This document shows, one piece after another, positions 16,591 through 24,761 of a stretch of DNA of 44,236 nucleotides. The translations under genes were made by a program, and so were the position numbers. The first letter of the stretch is position 1. Every line of letters starts with the position of its first letter. The stretch comes from CAYTTR01 sp964440805 (GTDB lineage Bacteria > Acidobacteriota > Aminicenantia > Aminicenantales > Aminicenantaceae), in assembly GCA_964440805.1 (NCBI GenBank), contig CAYTTR010000023.1, positions 1 through 44,236 of the forward strand, given 5' to 3'. Under the pieces are notes generated by a model. It saw nothing but the letters and a program-made list of their open reading frames with translations. It did not search any database and was not told the origin of the DNA.

Positions 16591-17504
16591 CCTTCTACTC
16601 CAACCACCTTGGCAAAAAGGTCTTCCAGGGTGGACTGACTCTTAACAAAATGTCTTACCTGTATTTTTTCTTTCCAGGCCAGAGTTAATAGCTCCCTGGG
16701 ATTGATATCAGCCGGAATAAAAACTTTCCATAAACCGTCTTCAAGTATTTCCACCTTGACATCTTTTTCTCTCAGTGATTTCAAGAAACCTTCCGGCTTA
16801 CCTTTTACTTTTAACTCAAAAAGGTTATAACGGATTCTTTTAAGATCATTTAGATCCCCTTGAGCAGCCACTTTTCCCCGATTAAGAATAACTACATGAG
16901 AACATGTTTCTTCTATATCAGGAAGAATATGTGAGGATATTAGAACCTGGATATCCTTTTTGGAAGTTATGTCTTTAATCAATTCCAAAAACTCAAGTCT
17001 TCCCTTCGGGTCCAGGCCGCTGGTGGGTTCATCCAGAAAAAGCAACCGGGGGTCGTGGACAAGGGCCTGGGCTAATTTCAATCTTTGGAGCATGCCTCTT
17101 GAATAAGATTCAACTTTCCGGTAACGGCTTTCCTCAAGCCCAACATAGAAGAGAACCTCATGGGCTCTTTTCATGGATTCCTGTTTGGGCATACCACTAA
17201 GCTCCCCCAAGAAAGAGGTGAAGGTCACTCCATCTAAGCCGGGTATCATGCTGTTGTCTTCCGGCATATATCCTACATATTTCCGGATAAATGACTGTTC
17301 TGTCCGGATGTCAAAACCAAGAACCCGGCCTTCTCCCCGTTGAACCGGTAAAAAACCGAGGAGAAGCCGGATTAAGGTGCTTTTTCCTGCTCCATTCGGT
17401 CCCAGGAGACCAATAGCTCCCTGGACAAGGTTGAGGTTAACTTCTTCTAAGGCTTTGATCCTGCCGTATTGGAAGTGAATATCCCTGACTTCTATACTCA
17501 TCAA
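16587..17504 (-). CDS. ABC transporter ATPase (pair 1)
   Basis: A 305-residue ATPase with Walker A GPNGAGKST, signature SYSRGMLQ, Walker B LLFLDEPTSGLDP and ISSHI. It is the first gene of the operon. The upstream sequence contains TATAAA-like sequence but no convincing -35 box. Like its paralogue it carries a C-terminal domain after about residue 215. Confidence 0.92.
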   Translation of the reverse strand: MMSIEVRDIHFQYGRIKALEEVNLNLVQGAIGLLGPNGAGKSTLIRLLLGFLPVQRGEGRVLGFDIRTEQSFIRKYVGYMPEDNSMIPGLDGVTFTSFLGELSGMPKQESMKRAHEVLFYVGLEESRYRKVESYSRGMLQRLKLAQALVHDPRLLFLDEPTSGLDPKGRLEFLELIKDITSKKDIQVLISSHILPDIEETCSHVVILNRGKVAAQGDLNDLKRIRYNLFELKVKGKPEGFLKSLREKDVKVEILEDGLWKVFIPADINPRELLTLAWKEKIQVRHFVKSQSTLEDLFAKVVGVEG

Positions 17505-17569
17505 TATAAACCGCTTATTTATTGCTCTTTATAATCATACGAAAAGACCGGGAAAAGAGTTTCTCTAAT

Positions 17570-19165
17570 TTAATCCATATATACATACCTACCCTTCCCT
17601 TTAACTAAAGCAATATAAGTCTTTTCTATTCTATCCCAATTCTCTTCACGGTCCAGGGCCCAAAATCTTCCAATGACGGTGACCACTTTTCCCATTTGAA
17701 GTTCCCGGCTCATTTCCTCAACTTTGGAAACATAAACAGCCCCGCTTTCCGGTCTTTCTCCCCTTCTCCCTATCAAAGAATGAATATAAACATTCGATAA
17801 TCCCATTTTCTCGGCTAACTGCAGTAAAGAATACAAATGTTTAATGGTTCCATGTGAGCTGTAATGAGAAACAATTCCTAGAAGATGAAGAGGCCTATTT
17901 TTTTGGATAGCCTGTTCCATTGCCCAAAGGAAGGCTTCATTTTTAAAAAAATCGCCGGCCTTTATGGATTCATCTATCCTTACTCTGTCCAGTAAAACCC
18001 TGCGGCCGGATCCGATATGAAGATGGCCGGCCTCTGAATTACCTACGGTATTAGAAGGCATGCCCACTGCCTCCCCGGCAGCCTTGAGCAAAGCCCCGGG
18101 AAATTTTTTCCATAAGAAATCAAAATTTGGCGTCCGGGCCTGAGCAATTAGATTTCCTGACTCTTCCTGTCTTATTCCCCAGCCGTCCAGGATAAGAAGG
18201 AGAATTTTTTTACGAGTAAAATTTCTATCCTGATTGATCAACAGACTCTTCCCGGTCATTTCCGGAGGCGCAGGAATGTTTAAAAGGTCCAAGAGTGTCG
18301 GAGCAACATCGGCCAGTTCTCCTTCCGATTTTAAATTCAATCCAGTTGAAGAAAAAAAATCGGCCAGAATAAAAGGAACCGGATTCTTAGTGTGGCCGGT
18401 GTTTATGGTCCCGTCTGGATAATTCCATTCCTCAACTGTGCCGTGGTCGGAAGTTACTACCAAAGTAAATTTATTATCCCTGGCAGCTTGAATAACTTTT
18501 CCCAGCTGCTCGTCAACGCATTCAACGGCCTTAATTACTGCTTCTCTTTCTTCAATGTGTCCGACTACATCCACATTGGCATAATTGATCACAACAACCC
18601 CGTCTTTGCTTGAATTTATCCGGCTGATTATTTCCTTGGTAACACCGGCAGCATTCATTTGCGGCACCTCGGCATAAGAAGAAACATCCTGGGGAGAAGG
18701 AACAATGATTCTTTTCTCACCGGGAAAAGTAATTTCCTGTTTTCCGTTCATAAAAAAACCTAAATGGATTGCTTTTTCCGATTCGGCAATCTTCACCAAT
18801 TCCAGGCCTCGAGAGGCAACCACTTCACCAAAAGTATTTTTAACAGCTCCTTGAGTAGGAAAAGCCACTTTAGCCCGGAGAGAAGGATGATATTCAATCA
18901 TGGTAACAAAGTTAAGGTCCAGGTCTTCAATGGAGAAGTGATGAAAATCATTATTTTTCTCCGTTAAAGCCTGGGTAAGTTGAATTTCTCTTTCTCCTCT
19001 AAGGTCGTAGAAAATAACCGAATCCCCCCGGCTTATCCTGCCAATGGGATTACCGTCTTTGTCTACAAGCACAAGCGGTTCCAGAGCCTCATCTTCTTGA
19101 CCGGAATGGTAAGCTTCTCTTATAGCCTTAATCAGGGGAGAATCATTGATTTCTGTCAACATCAC
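17570..19165 (-). CDS. gpmI: circularly permuted 2,3-bisphosphoglycerate-independent phosphoglycerate mutase
   Basis: This 531-residue protein contains the whole cofactor-independent phosphoglycerate mutase (3-PG/2-PG interconversion in glycolysis) in changed order. Residues 1-155 are the last part of the transferase domain (GDSVIFYDLRGER, ESEK), 185-310 the C-terminal phosphatase half (NVDVVGH, TSDHG, TGHT, APTLLDLL), and only then at 320 comes the normal N-terminus (ILLLILDGWG) with the GNSEAGH nucleophile, followed by the first transferase part (IHSLIGRRGE, GRFWALDRE). Conserved: D327, S377, H438, R468, R500, R506, R56, R59, K131, D199, H203, D240, H241, H258. The substrate Asp of the DGRD motif is Gly469, with Glu470 beside it. 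Normal length, no stop or frameshift. GTG at 19165 or ATG at 19162 may be the start. Function as an active mutase is likely but unproven. Confidence 0.88.
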   Translation of the reverse strand: MMLTEINDSPLIKAIREAYHSGQEDEALEPLVLVDKDGNPIGRISRGDSVIFYDLRGEREIQLTQALTEKNNDFHHFSIEDLDLNFVTMIEYHPSLRAKVAFPTQGAVKNTFGEVVASRGLELVKIAESEKAIHLGFFMNGKQEITFPGEKRIIVPSPQDVSSYAEVPQMNAAGVTKEIISRINSSKDGVVVINYANVDVVGHIEEREAVIKAVECVDEQLGKVIQAARDNKFTLVVTSDHGTVEEWNYPDGTINTGHTKNPVPFILADFFSSTGLNLKSEGELADVAPTLLDLLNIPAPPEMTGKSLLINQDRNFTRKKILLLILDGWGIRQEESGNLIAQARTPNFDFLWKKFPGALLKAAGEAVGMPSNTVGNSEAGHLHIGSGRRVLLDRVRIDESIKAGDFFKNEAFLWAMEQAIQKNRPLHLLGIVSHYSSHGTIKHLYSLLQLAEKMGLSNVYIHSLIGRRGERPESGAVYVSKVEEMSRELQMGKVVTVIGRFWALDREENWDRIEKTYIALVKGKGRYVYMD

Positions 19166-19196
19166 ACTCTCTTTTTCCTAATAGATTGAAGCCTTA

Positions 19197-19225
19197 ACTA
19201 TAGAAATCAACATGAAAGTTGTCAA
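19197..19225 (-). promoter_or_regulatory. sigma-70-type promoter of phosphoglycerate mutase
   Basis: On the minus strand TTGACA (19220-19225), a 17-bp spacer and TATAGT (19197-19202). The gene starts about 31 bp downstream. It is a near-consensus promoter, supporting that the permuted gene is expressed. Confidence 0.75.
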
Positions 19226-19259
19226 TATGAGGATAACTTAAAAAGTGAATTTGATTACT

Positions 19260-20174
19260 TCATTCAGGAAAATTTAGCGACAGCAGGGACAACGGATCCA
19301 CCCGGCTGTCATTAATTCTGACGCTCCAATGAAGATGAGGACCGGTTACTCTGCCGGTGGCTCCCACCTTTCCTATCAGCTCTCCCTTTTTGACCAAAGC
19401 CCCTCTTTTGACTGCAATCTCCGACAAATGACAGTAAAAAGTAAAAACTCCCAGGCCATGGTCAATGATGACTGTTTGGCCGGCAAAGTAAAGATCAGAG
19501 GCCAAGACAACTTTGCCCGAATTGCTGGCTATGATTGGAGTTCCCGAAGGAGAGGATATATCCACTCCGTTGTGGGCGGAGCGGGGCTGGTTGTTGTAAA
19601 CTCTTCTCTCACCGAAATTAGGATTTACTTCACCGTTTACAGGCAACAGAAAGCGGCCTTCTCCATACCATTCAGGACTTATCAAGGAGAAAATTCCTTG
19701 GAGAATCCTCGCTTCCCGCTGAATTCTTTCTCTCACTTCAGGAGGAGGAGTGACGAATTTCTCTTCTACCCAAAGCCTTTTGACTGGAAATGATTTTTCT
19801 TTAACAACAATCTGTTTTTTTTCAGTCAATAAAGAACCGTCGGGAAGTATAAGAGTTGCTCGAAGACTGTAAGTTCCCGGTTGCAAGTCCATATCAAGTC
19901 CGATAACGGTTATCAACTTACCATCGTCCCCAAAATTTATTAAGGGAATCTTCTTTTCTTGAAATCGGAGAATCGCCTGTCTGAATGAAGGAACATTTTC
20001 CAGCCGGATAAAAATCGCTTCTCCCGGTTGAGAGCTTCTGCTTTCCAAATCAAAAGAAAGAATTCGGCTCGGTGAAGTTTCCTGGGGATAACATATCGAA
20101 GTTAATCCGGTAAGGCATATAAGAATAAATAAAGAAATGTTAAAGATAAGATAAATTTTTTTCTCTAAATTCAT
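19260..20174 (-). CDS. M23-family peptidoglycan endopeptidase, exported
   Basis: A 304-residue LytM/M23 protein from the ATG at 20174, preferred because AAAAGG lies 9 bp upstream. A TTG at 20201 would add nine residues and overlap the preceding stop. Seen: a signal/anchor (about 5-25), an Ig-like beta domain (about 38-125), a linker, then the peptidase domain with GERR, H201/D205 (HNGVD) and PHLHW (H280 and H282). The zinc ligands are complete. It would cut cell-wall cross-links or activate amidases in the periplasm. It follows the D-aminoacylase gene closely, which suggests shared turnover of D-amino-acid-containing wall material. The gene begins with a strong hydrophobic segment, so it may stay membrane-bound. 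Confidence 0.9.
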   Translation of the reverse strand: MNLEKKIYLIFNISLFILICLTGLTSICYPQETSPSRILSFDLESRSSQPGEAIFIRLENVPSFRQAILRFQEKKIPLINFGDDGKLITVIGLDMDLQPGTYSLRATLILPDGSLLTEKKQIVVKEKSFPVKRLWVEEKFVTPPPEVRERIQREARILQGIFSLISPEWYGEGRFLLPVNGEVNPNFGERRVYNNQPRSAHNGVDISSPSGTPIIASNSGKVVLASDLYFAGQTVIIDHGLGVFTFYCHLSEIAVKRGALVKKGELIGKVGATGRVTGPHLHWSVRINDSRVDPLSLLSLNFPE

Positions 20175-20197
20175 TTTTAATGACCTTTTAAAAAAAT

Positions 20198-21901
20198 TCA
20201 AAAATATGGTTTATCCGGAATTTCTTTTCTCAACACTTTACCGGGCAGATTTCCTGTCTGTTCTCCCCTGTCAATAACCATTTCGCCGTTTGTAAAAACA
20301 TACTCAACTCCTGCAGAATATTGATGAGGTTCAGTCCAGGTCGCCCGGTCTTTAATTTTATTAAAATCGAAAACAACCAAATCAGAAAAATAACCATTCT
20401 TTATAAGACCCCTTTGAGTCAGGTTAAATTTGCGGGCTGGAGCTGAGGTCATTTTTCTAATCATTTCCGGAAGAGGAACTATTTTTTCTTCCCGCACATA
20501 TTTGCTTAGGGCCCTGGGAAAAGTGCCGTAACTCCGGGGATGCGGTTTTCCTTTTGCTAAAAGACCGTACGGAGCGAGAGTGGAACCATCTGAACCTATT
20601 CCAACCAATGGATGAGCCAGAATCCTTTTTAAATTTTCTTCCTTCATCATAAAGGTTACCATCCCAACCTTGTTGTTTTCTTCAATAAGTAAATCTCTCA
20701 TAAATTGGAAAGGACTCTTGCCTGTCTTTTGTGAACCTTCCAGGACACTCATTCCTTCAAATACTTTATTTTTCTCCGAAACAACCGAAGAAATAACCAC
20801 CTTTTCCCACGAACCCAATTTCTTTTCCTGTTCCGATAAATAGGATTTGAATTTTGCCTCAAGATTGGGATCTTTAAGACGGGAAATAAAATCATCTGTG
20901 GTTCCCTGGCGAGCCCAAAGAGGGAAATAAAAACTCAATCCTGTTGAACCGGCAATATAAGGATACCGGTCACAGAAAACCTTGATTCCACCGGTTGAGG
21001 CTTTTTCGATTTCCAGGAAAACCCGGTCAATTTTATCCCAATTTCTGGGATAGGCAACTTTTAGATGAGAAATTTGAAGATTAACCCCTGTTTCTTTGGC
21101 TACCTTAAAAGATTCTTGCAGCGATTCGATTAAAAAATCGCCTTCATCCCTCATGTGGGTAGCATAGACTCCATTTAACCGGGCCACTATTTTAGAAAGC
21201 TCTATGAGTTCATCTACTGAAGCATAGCTTCCAGGAGAATACTCCAGTCCGCTGGAAAGCCCCAAGGCTCCATTCCGCATATTCTCCTCCACCAGGGCTT
21301 TCATTGTCTCAAGCTCTTCTTCACTGGGAGGACGATCATTATAACCCATTGCTTTACCTCTTATAGTTCCGTGTCCGACCAGGGTGGCATAATTAAGGCT
21401 TATCCCCTGCTTTTCCAGCTGGGAAAGAAATCCTTTGATATCCATCCAGTCAAGTTCCAATCGATATTGTTCATTCAGCTCTGTTTTCATCTCATCATAA
21501 ACAGCTTCCGAAACAGGAAAAGGAGATGAGCCGCAATTACCGCTTATTAATGTTGTTACTCCTTGACGAACAGCACTCTCTGCTTTGGCATTAACCAGCA
21601 GCTCGATATCTGCGTGGCTGTGAGGGTCAACAAATCCGGGAGAAACAACCAGGCCGGAGGCATCACAAATAAATTGGCCTTTGTTTGAGTTTATTTTTCC
21701 TACTTCCCTGATTATTTCGTCCTTTATCCCGATATCTCCGATAAAACCTTCTTCTCCTGAACCGTCGACAATCATTCCATTTTTAATTATCCAGTCAAAA
21801 TCTTTTTTTGAAGAACAACCTTTAAGCAGGAGACCGTATCCTGCTGCTATAGCTGCCTGAGATGAGCGTTTTAAAAATTCCCGTCTGGATAAATTTTTCA
21901 T
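20198..21901 (-). CDS. N-acyl-D-amino-acid deacylase (D-aminoacylase) family amidohydrolase, Tat lipoprotein
   Basis: A 567-residue amidohydrolase. It begins with a Tat motif (SRREFLK) and a lipobox LKGC (C29), so it is probably exported folded and lipid-anchored. Catalytic features: HSH (H94/H96) in VDPHSHAD, the GNCG cysteine (C123) typical of D-aminoacylases, histidines in ATHMRDEG and ISHLKV, and the late Asp in GSDGSTLAP. Family members hydrolyse N-acyl-D-amino acids, or D-dipeptide-like compounds. The Shine-Dalgarno sequence (AAGGAGG) is strong. Its downstream neighbour is an M23 peptidase, which fits use of D-amino-acid cell-wall fragments; that link is inference. Confidence 0.88.
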   Translation of the reverse strand: MKNLSRREFLKRSSQAAIAAGYGLLLKGCSSKKDFDWIIKNGMIVDGSGEEGFIGDIGIKDEIIREVGKINSNKGQFICDASGLVVSPGFVDPHSHADIELLVNAKAESAVRQGVTTLISGNCGSSPFPVSEAVYDEMKTELNEQYRLELDWMDIKGFLSQLEKQGISLNYATLVGHGTIRGKAMGYNDRPPSEEELETMKALVEENMRNGALGLSSGLEYSPGSYASVDELIELSKIVARLNGVYATHMRDEGDFLIESLQESFKVAKETGVNLQISHLKVAYPRNWDKIDRVFLEIEKASTGGIKVFCDRYPYIAGSTGLSFYFPLWARQGTTDDFISRLKDPNLEAKFKSYLSEQEKKLGSWEKVVISSVVSEKNKVFEGMSVLEGSQKTGKSPFQFMRDLLIEENNKVGMVTFMMKEENLKRILAHPLVGIGSDGSTLAPYGLLAKGKPHPRSYGTFPRALSKYVREEKIVPLPEMIRKMTSAPARKFNLTQRGLIKNGYFSDLVVFDFNKIKDRATWTEPHQYSAGVEYVFTNGEMVIDRGEQTGNLPGKVLRKEIPDKPYF

Positions 21902-21926
21902 TCAAGGCCTCCTTTCAATTTTATTC

Positions 21927-21955
21927 ATAATATTACTCTCTTGAGATAAATTCAA
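21927..21955 (-). promoter_or_regulatory. sigma-70-type promoter of D-aminoacylase gene
   Basis: Minus strand TTGAAT (21950-21955), 17-bp spacer, TATTAT (21927-21932). The gene start is about 25 bp downstream with AAGGAGG between. Confidence 0.55.
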
Positions 21956-22038
21956 TAATACAGTAAATTCTCTACGTACGCCGAAGAAACTTCATTTATT
22001 ATCTTATTGGTTTATGTTTTTAAAGAGGTATCTTTTTC

Positions 22039-22056
22039 ATGAATAGTCCAGGCTAA
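22039..22056 (+). repeat. 18-bp dispersed motif, copy 2
   Basis: ATGAATAGTCCAGGCTAA, two changes from copy 1. It is preceded by AAAGA/TCTTT hairpin and T-run (22022-22037) as copy 1 is. It lies in the gap between the PAP2 3' end and the D-aminoacylase promoter. Confidence 0.6.
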
Positions 22057-22117
22057 ATAAGAAGAAAATGGGATAAGAATCTCAGAGAGAAGTAAAATAC
22101 GACCAGTTTTAATGGTA

Positions 22118-22951
22118 TTAAAAGGAAAGGCTGAGAGTTAGCGAGGATTTCCTGGGTATTAATGAAATTGTCACCCGGGAATCAGGAGCAGGGTTATTTG
22201 AATGGATTCCGGATATCATTTTTCCCACAAAATAGCCTAAAGCTGAACCAGCTACAGTATCGGAAAGCCAGTGCTTTGAATCATGAATCCGGGATAAAGC
22301 AGCCGCAGCGGCCAGAGTATAGACAGAGATATCTAAAAAGATGGAATCTGATTGGCCGTCAATTACTGCTGCCACAGCAAAAGCAGTAGAAGAATGTCCG
22401 GAGGGAAATGAATGCTTGCTTGAGCGAAATGAAAATGGTTGAAATTGGAAGGAATAATTGTTATTATCCGGCCTTTGGCGGCCAACAACAACTTTAAAAG
22501 CATTGACAATAACACCTGAAATTAGCCAGCTTTCTAAGCTGAGCAAGGCGGTTTTTCGAAGCCCCTTCTGGTCAAAAACCTCTCCTGTTAGATAAAGAGC
22601 CCCTCCTATACCAGCCACAAATGCTCCATGGCCAAAGACAGAAAAAACACCGGAGATATCCTCAGAAGTCCCGGTCCGGTTGTCCACAACCCAGTTCCTA
22701 ATATCTTCATCAGCCAATGAAAATAAAACAATCCCTCCTGTAACCACGGATAAACAGAGGAAATCCTGTCTCTGCCATTTTATTGGAGAAGTAACGACTT
22801 TGCCGAAATCACTAAATAATGAAGAGCCGAATTCTTTGTTAAGCCTGTAATCAAGCCTTAGCGAGTCTTCAGGATAAGTAATAGCTCCTTCCAGTTTAAA
22901 CCAAGGACAGATAAAGAAGGTAAGACAAAATATTGACACCCTGATTTTCAT
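22118..22951 (-). CDS. PAP2-superfamily phosphatase, exported
   Basis: A 277-residue PAP2/haloperoxidase-type phosphatase. Seen: N-terminal signal sequence (about 1-22), then the three-part signature: GRQRPD (motif 1, after KVVV), FPSGHSS (motif 2), SRIHDSKHWLSD (motif 3). All catalytic residues (K, R, H, R, H) appear. Family members act on lipid phosphates such as undecaprenyl pyrophosphate or phosphatidic acid. Several hydrophobic segments lie around the active site, so it is probably a membrane enzyme with a periplasmic active site. It lies 2 bp after waaA, so is likely co-transcribed; a role in envelope lipid turnover is inference. Confidence 0.88.
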   Translation of the reverse strand: MKIRVSIFCLTFFICPWFKLEGAITYPEDSLRLDYRLNKEFGSSLFSDFGKVVTSPIKWQRQDFLCLSVVTGGIVLFSLADEDIRNWVVDNRTGTSEDISGVFSVFGHGAFVAGIGGALYLTGEVFDQKGLRKTALLSLESWLISGVIVNAFKVVVGRQRPDNNNYSFQFQPFSFRSSKHSFPSGHSSTAFAVAAVIDGQSDSIFLDISVYTLAAAAALSRIHDSKHWLSDTVAGSALGYFVGKMISGIHSNNPAPDSRVTISLIPRKSSLTLSLSF

Positions 22952-22953
22952 TC

Positions 22954-24240
22954 TTATCTCAAATCAGATAGAGACTCGATTAAAGACTCCAGCATTCTTT
23001 CTGTTTTAACTGTTGCTCCTTGGAGAGATTTTAGGGTGAGCCGTGCTCTTTTCCCCATTTCTTTCAGTTTTTTTTCATCTTTTAAAAGAAACATCTTTAG
23101 TAAATCATCATCATCCCTAATTTCTTTGGCCGTACCTTCTTCAAGAAACCTCTCCGCCAAGTCAAAAAAATTGTCCATATGAGGTCCAAAAAATATCGGT
23201 TTGCCGTAATATGCCGGTTCCAATAGATTATGCCCTCCCCATGGAATAAGACTTCCTCCCACAAAAGCTACATCAGCCAGAGCATAAAAAGAGGAAAGCT
23301 CTCCGAGAGTGTCCAGAATTAATACTTCCCAAGAAGAAGAGGGAGCGGCCTTGGTTTTACGAACCGCTTTCAATCCCAAGGTGCGGCAAAGATTTTCTAT
23401 CTCAAAAGTTCTTTCCGGATGACGGGGAGCCAGAACAAGAAGAATTGAGGGATTGCTTTTGACTGCCTGGGAGAAAGCAAAGAGAATTTTTTTATCTTCA
23501 CCTTTTCTTATGCTCCCGGCCACAATCACCTTCTTGTCCTGGCTAAAGCCCAGTTTTTCCTTTATAGAAATTATCCTTTCTTCAGGAATATCTGGAAGGA
23601 CAATATCACATTTTAAATTTCCAGAAATAGATATTTTTTCCGGAGAAACACCAATATTTATCAAACGCTCCCTGTCTCTATCCGTTTGGACAAAAAATAT
23701 ATCAAGATTTCTCAAAACCCTTTTTATTAAAAACCTGAGCACTCGATAGTTCTTGTAAGATCTTCTGGAAATCCTGCCGTTAATTAACACAACCGGCTTC
23801 TCCAAGGCCCCGGCTGTTCGTAGAAGATTGGGCCAAAACTCTGATTCTGCCAGAACAAAAACATCCGGGTCCAGCCACCTGAAAAACCTTTTGGTAACAA
23901 ATTTGAAATCCAAAGGCAGGTAAAAAAGAACATCCACGCCCTTAAGTTTTTCCTGTGCCAACTTCATTCCTGTCTCGGTTAAGCAAGAAAAATATATGAC
24001 CCAATCCGGGTGATCATTTTTGAGCTTCTGGATAAGATCTTTCAGGGAAAGCACTTCGCCTACCGAGACAGCGTGAAACCACAGGGAGCCGGTTCCTTGT
24101 TTAAGAGGGGGAAGACGGATTCCTAATCTTTCTTTGAGAAAGAGAGGTTGATTTTTCAAAATCCTTAACTTTACCCAGTAAACAGGAATATAAAATAAAA
24201 TAAGAGATAGAGCTAAGAGAAAGGAATACACTCCGTACAT
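22954..24240 (-). CDS. waaA: 3-deoxy-D-manno-octulosonic acid (Kdo) transferase
   Basis: A 428-residue WaaA/KdtA: transfers Kdo from CMP-Kdo to lipid IVA in LPS core biosynthesis at the inner membrane. Seen: N-terminal membrane anchor (about 5-24), FHAVSVGEV with the catalytic Glu, a GT-B fold with LAESEFWPN, ISGNLKCD, and FVGGSLIPWGGHNLLEPAYYGKP near the C-terminus. Length is normal. The start codon lies only 8 nt after a -10 box and has no Shine-Dalgarno sequence, implying a leaderless mRNA. Together with lpxB it shows that this organism makes lipid A with Kdo. Confidence 0.95.
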   Translation of the reverse strand: MYGVYSFLLALSLILFYIPVYWVKLRILKNQPLFLKERLGIRLPPLKQGTGSLWFHAVSVGEVLSLKDLIQKLKNDHPDWVIYFSCLTETGMKLAQEKLKGVDVLFYLPLDFKFVTKRFFRWLDPDVFVLAESEFWPNLLRTAGALEKPVVLINGRISRRSYKNYRVLRFLIKRVLRNLDIFFVQTDRDRERLINIGVSPEKISISGNLKCDIVLPDIPEERIISIKEKLGFSQDKKVIVAGSIRKGEDKKILFAFSQAVKSNPSILLVLAPRHPERTFEIENLCRTLGLKAVRKTKAAPSSSWEVLILDTLGELSSFYALADVAFVGGSLIPWGGHNLLEPAYYGKPIFFGPHMDNFFDLAERFLEEGTAKEIRDDDDLLKMFLLKDEKKLKEMGKRARLTLKSLQGATVKTERMLESLIESLSDLR

Positions 24241-24248
24241 GAACTCAG

Positions 24249-24276
24249 ACTATAATAAAATACCTCTAAAATTCAA
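24249..24276 (-). promoter_or_regulatory. promoter of waaA giving a leaderless transcript
   Basis: Minus strand TTGAAT (24271-24276), 16-bp spacer, TATAGT (24249-24254), then 8 nt to the waaA ATG (24240). Transcription starting 6-8 bp after the -10 box would begin at or next to the start codon. Confidence 0.65.
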
Positions 24277-24318
24277 CCTGCATTTCTTTTCTTTCCTCAA
24301 TTATGCTGACAAAATAGG

Positions 24319-24347
24319 TTGCCCTTTCGTTAAATTTTTTGTATTCT
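24319..24347 (+). promoter_or_regulatory. promoter of Lys/Glu-rich protein gene
   Basis: TTGCCC (24319-24324), 17-bp spacer, TATTCT (24342-24347). The gene starts 59 bp downstream. It is divergent from the waaA promoter, about 42 bp apart. Confidence 0.45.
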
Positions 24348-24406
24348 AAATAATCTTGATAAAGAAAATTAGCTAAAACATCATTTTTCCTAAAGGAAAG
24401 CAAAAA

Positions 24407-24748
24407 ATGGCAGAAGAAAAAAAAGAAGAAAAACAAAAAACCCAAGAGGCTGCTCAAGCGCAGGAAAAACAACCTGAACCAAAGTCTGAAAAAGAGCAAA
24501 AAAAAGAAGAAGCCAAACCGGAAACCAAAAAAACCAAAGAAACAAAAGAAACTAAAGAAACTAAAGAACCTTCAGCTCAACCTTCACCAAAAGAAGTCAC
24601 CAAGAAAAAAGTAAATAAGATGACCTTGGAAGAAATAGAGGTCAAATTAAAAGAGATCCAGGAAAAGATGGGAGGATTGGACTCTCTATATGCCAAGCAT
24701 CTTCTTCGACGGCAGGAACTTCTTACTAACAAAGCAAATAAGAAATAG
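24407..24748 (+). CDS. Lys/Glu-rich low-complexity protein with C-terminal helical segment
   Basis: A 113-residue protein. Residues 1-65 are almost only K, E, P, Q, A and T, with tandem KET units encoded by 9-bp repeats (about 24532-24570). Residues 68-113 form a predicted helix (KMTLEEIEVKLKEIQEKMGGLDSLYAKHLLRRQEL). A Shine-Dalgarno-like AAGGAAAG precedes the ATG. I do not recognise a family. Such highly charged tails plus a short helix occur in nucleic-acid-binding or ribosome-associated small proteins, but nothing here proves that. Confidence 0.6.
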   Translation: MAEEKKEEKQKTQEAAQAQEKQPEPKSEKEQKKEEAKPETKKTKETKETKETKEPSAQPSPKEVTKKKVNKMTLEEIEVKLKEIQEKMGGLDSLYAKHLLRRQELLTNKANKK

Positions 24749-24761
24749 CCTGATTTCTTCT

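Noticed and set aside
17570..19165. The permuted mutase as a tandem-duplication remnant or assembly join
   Set aside because: The frame is intact at both junctions, the length is that of one enzyme, no leftover second copy flanks it, and it has a good promoter. Only read-level data could still show an assembly error.
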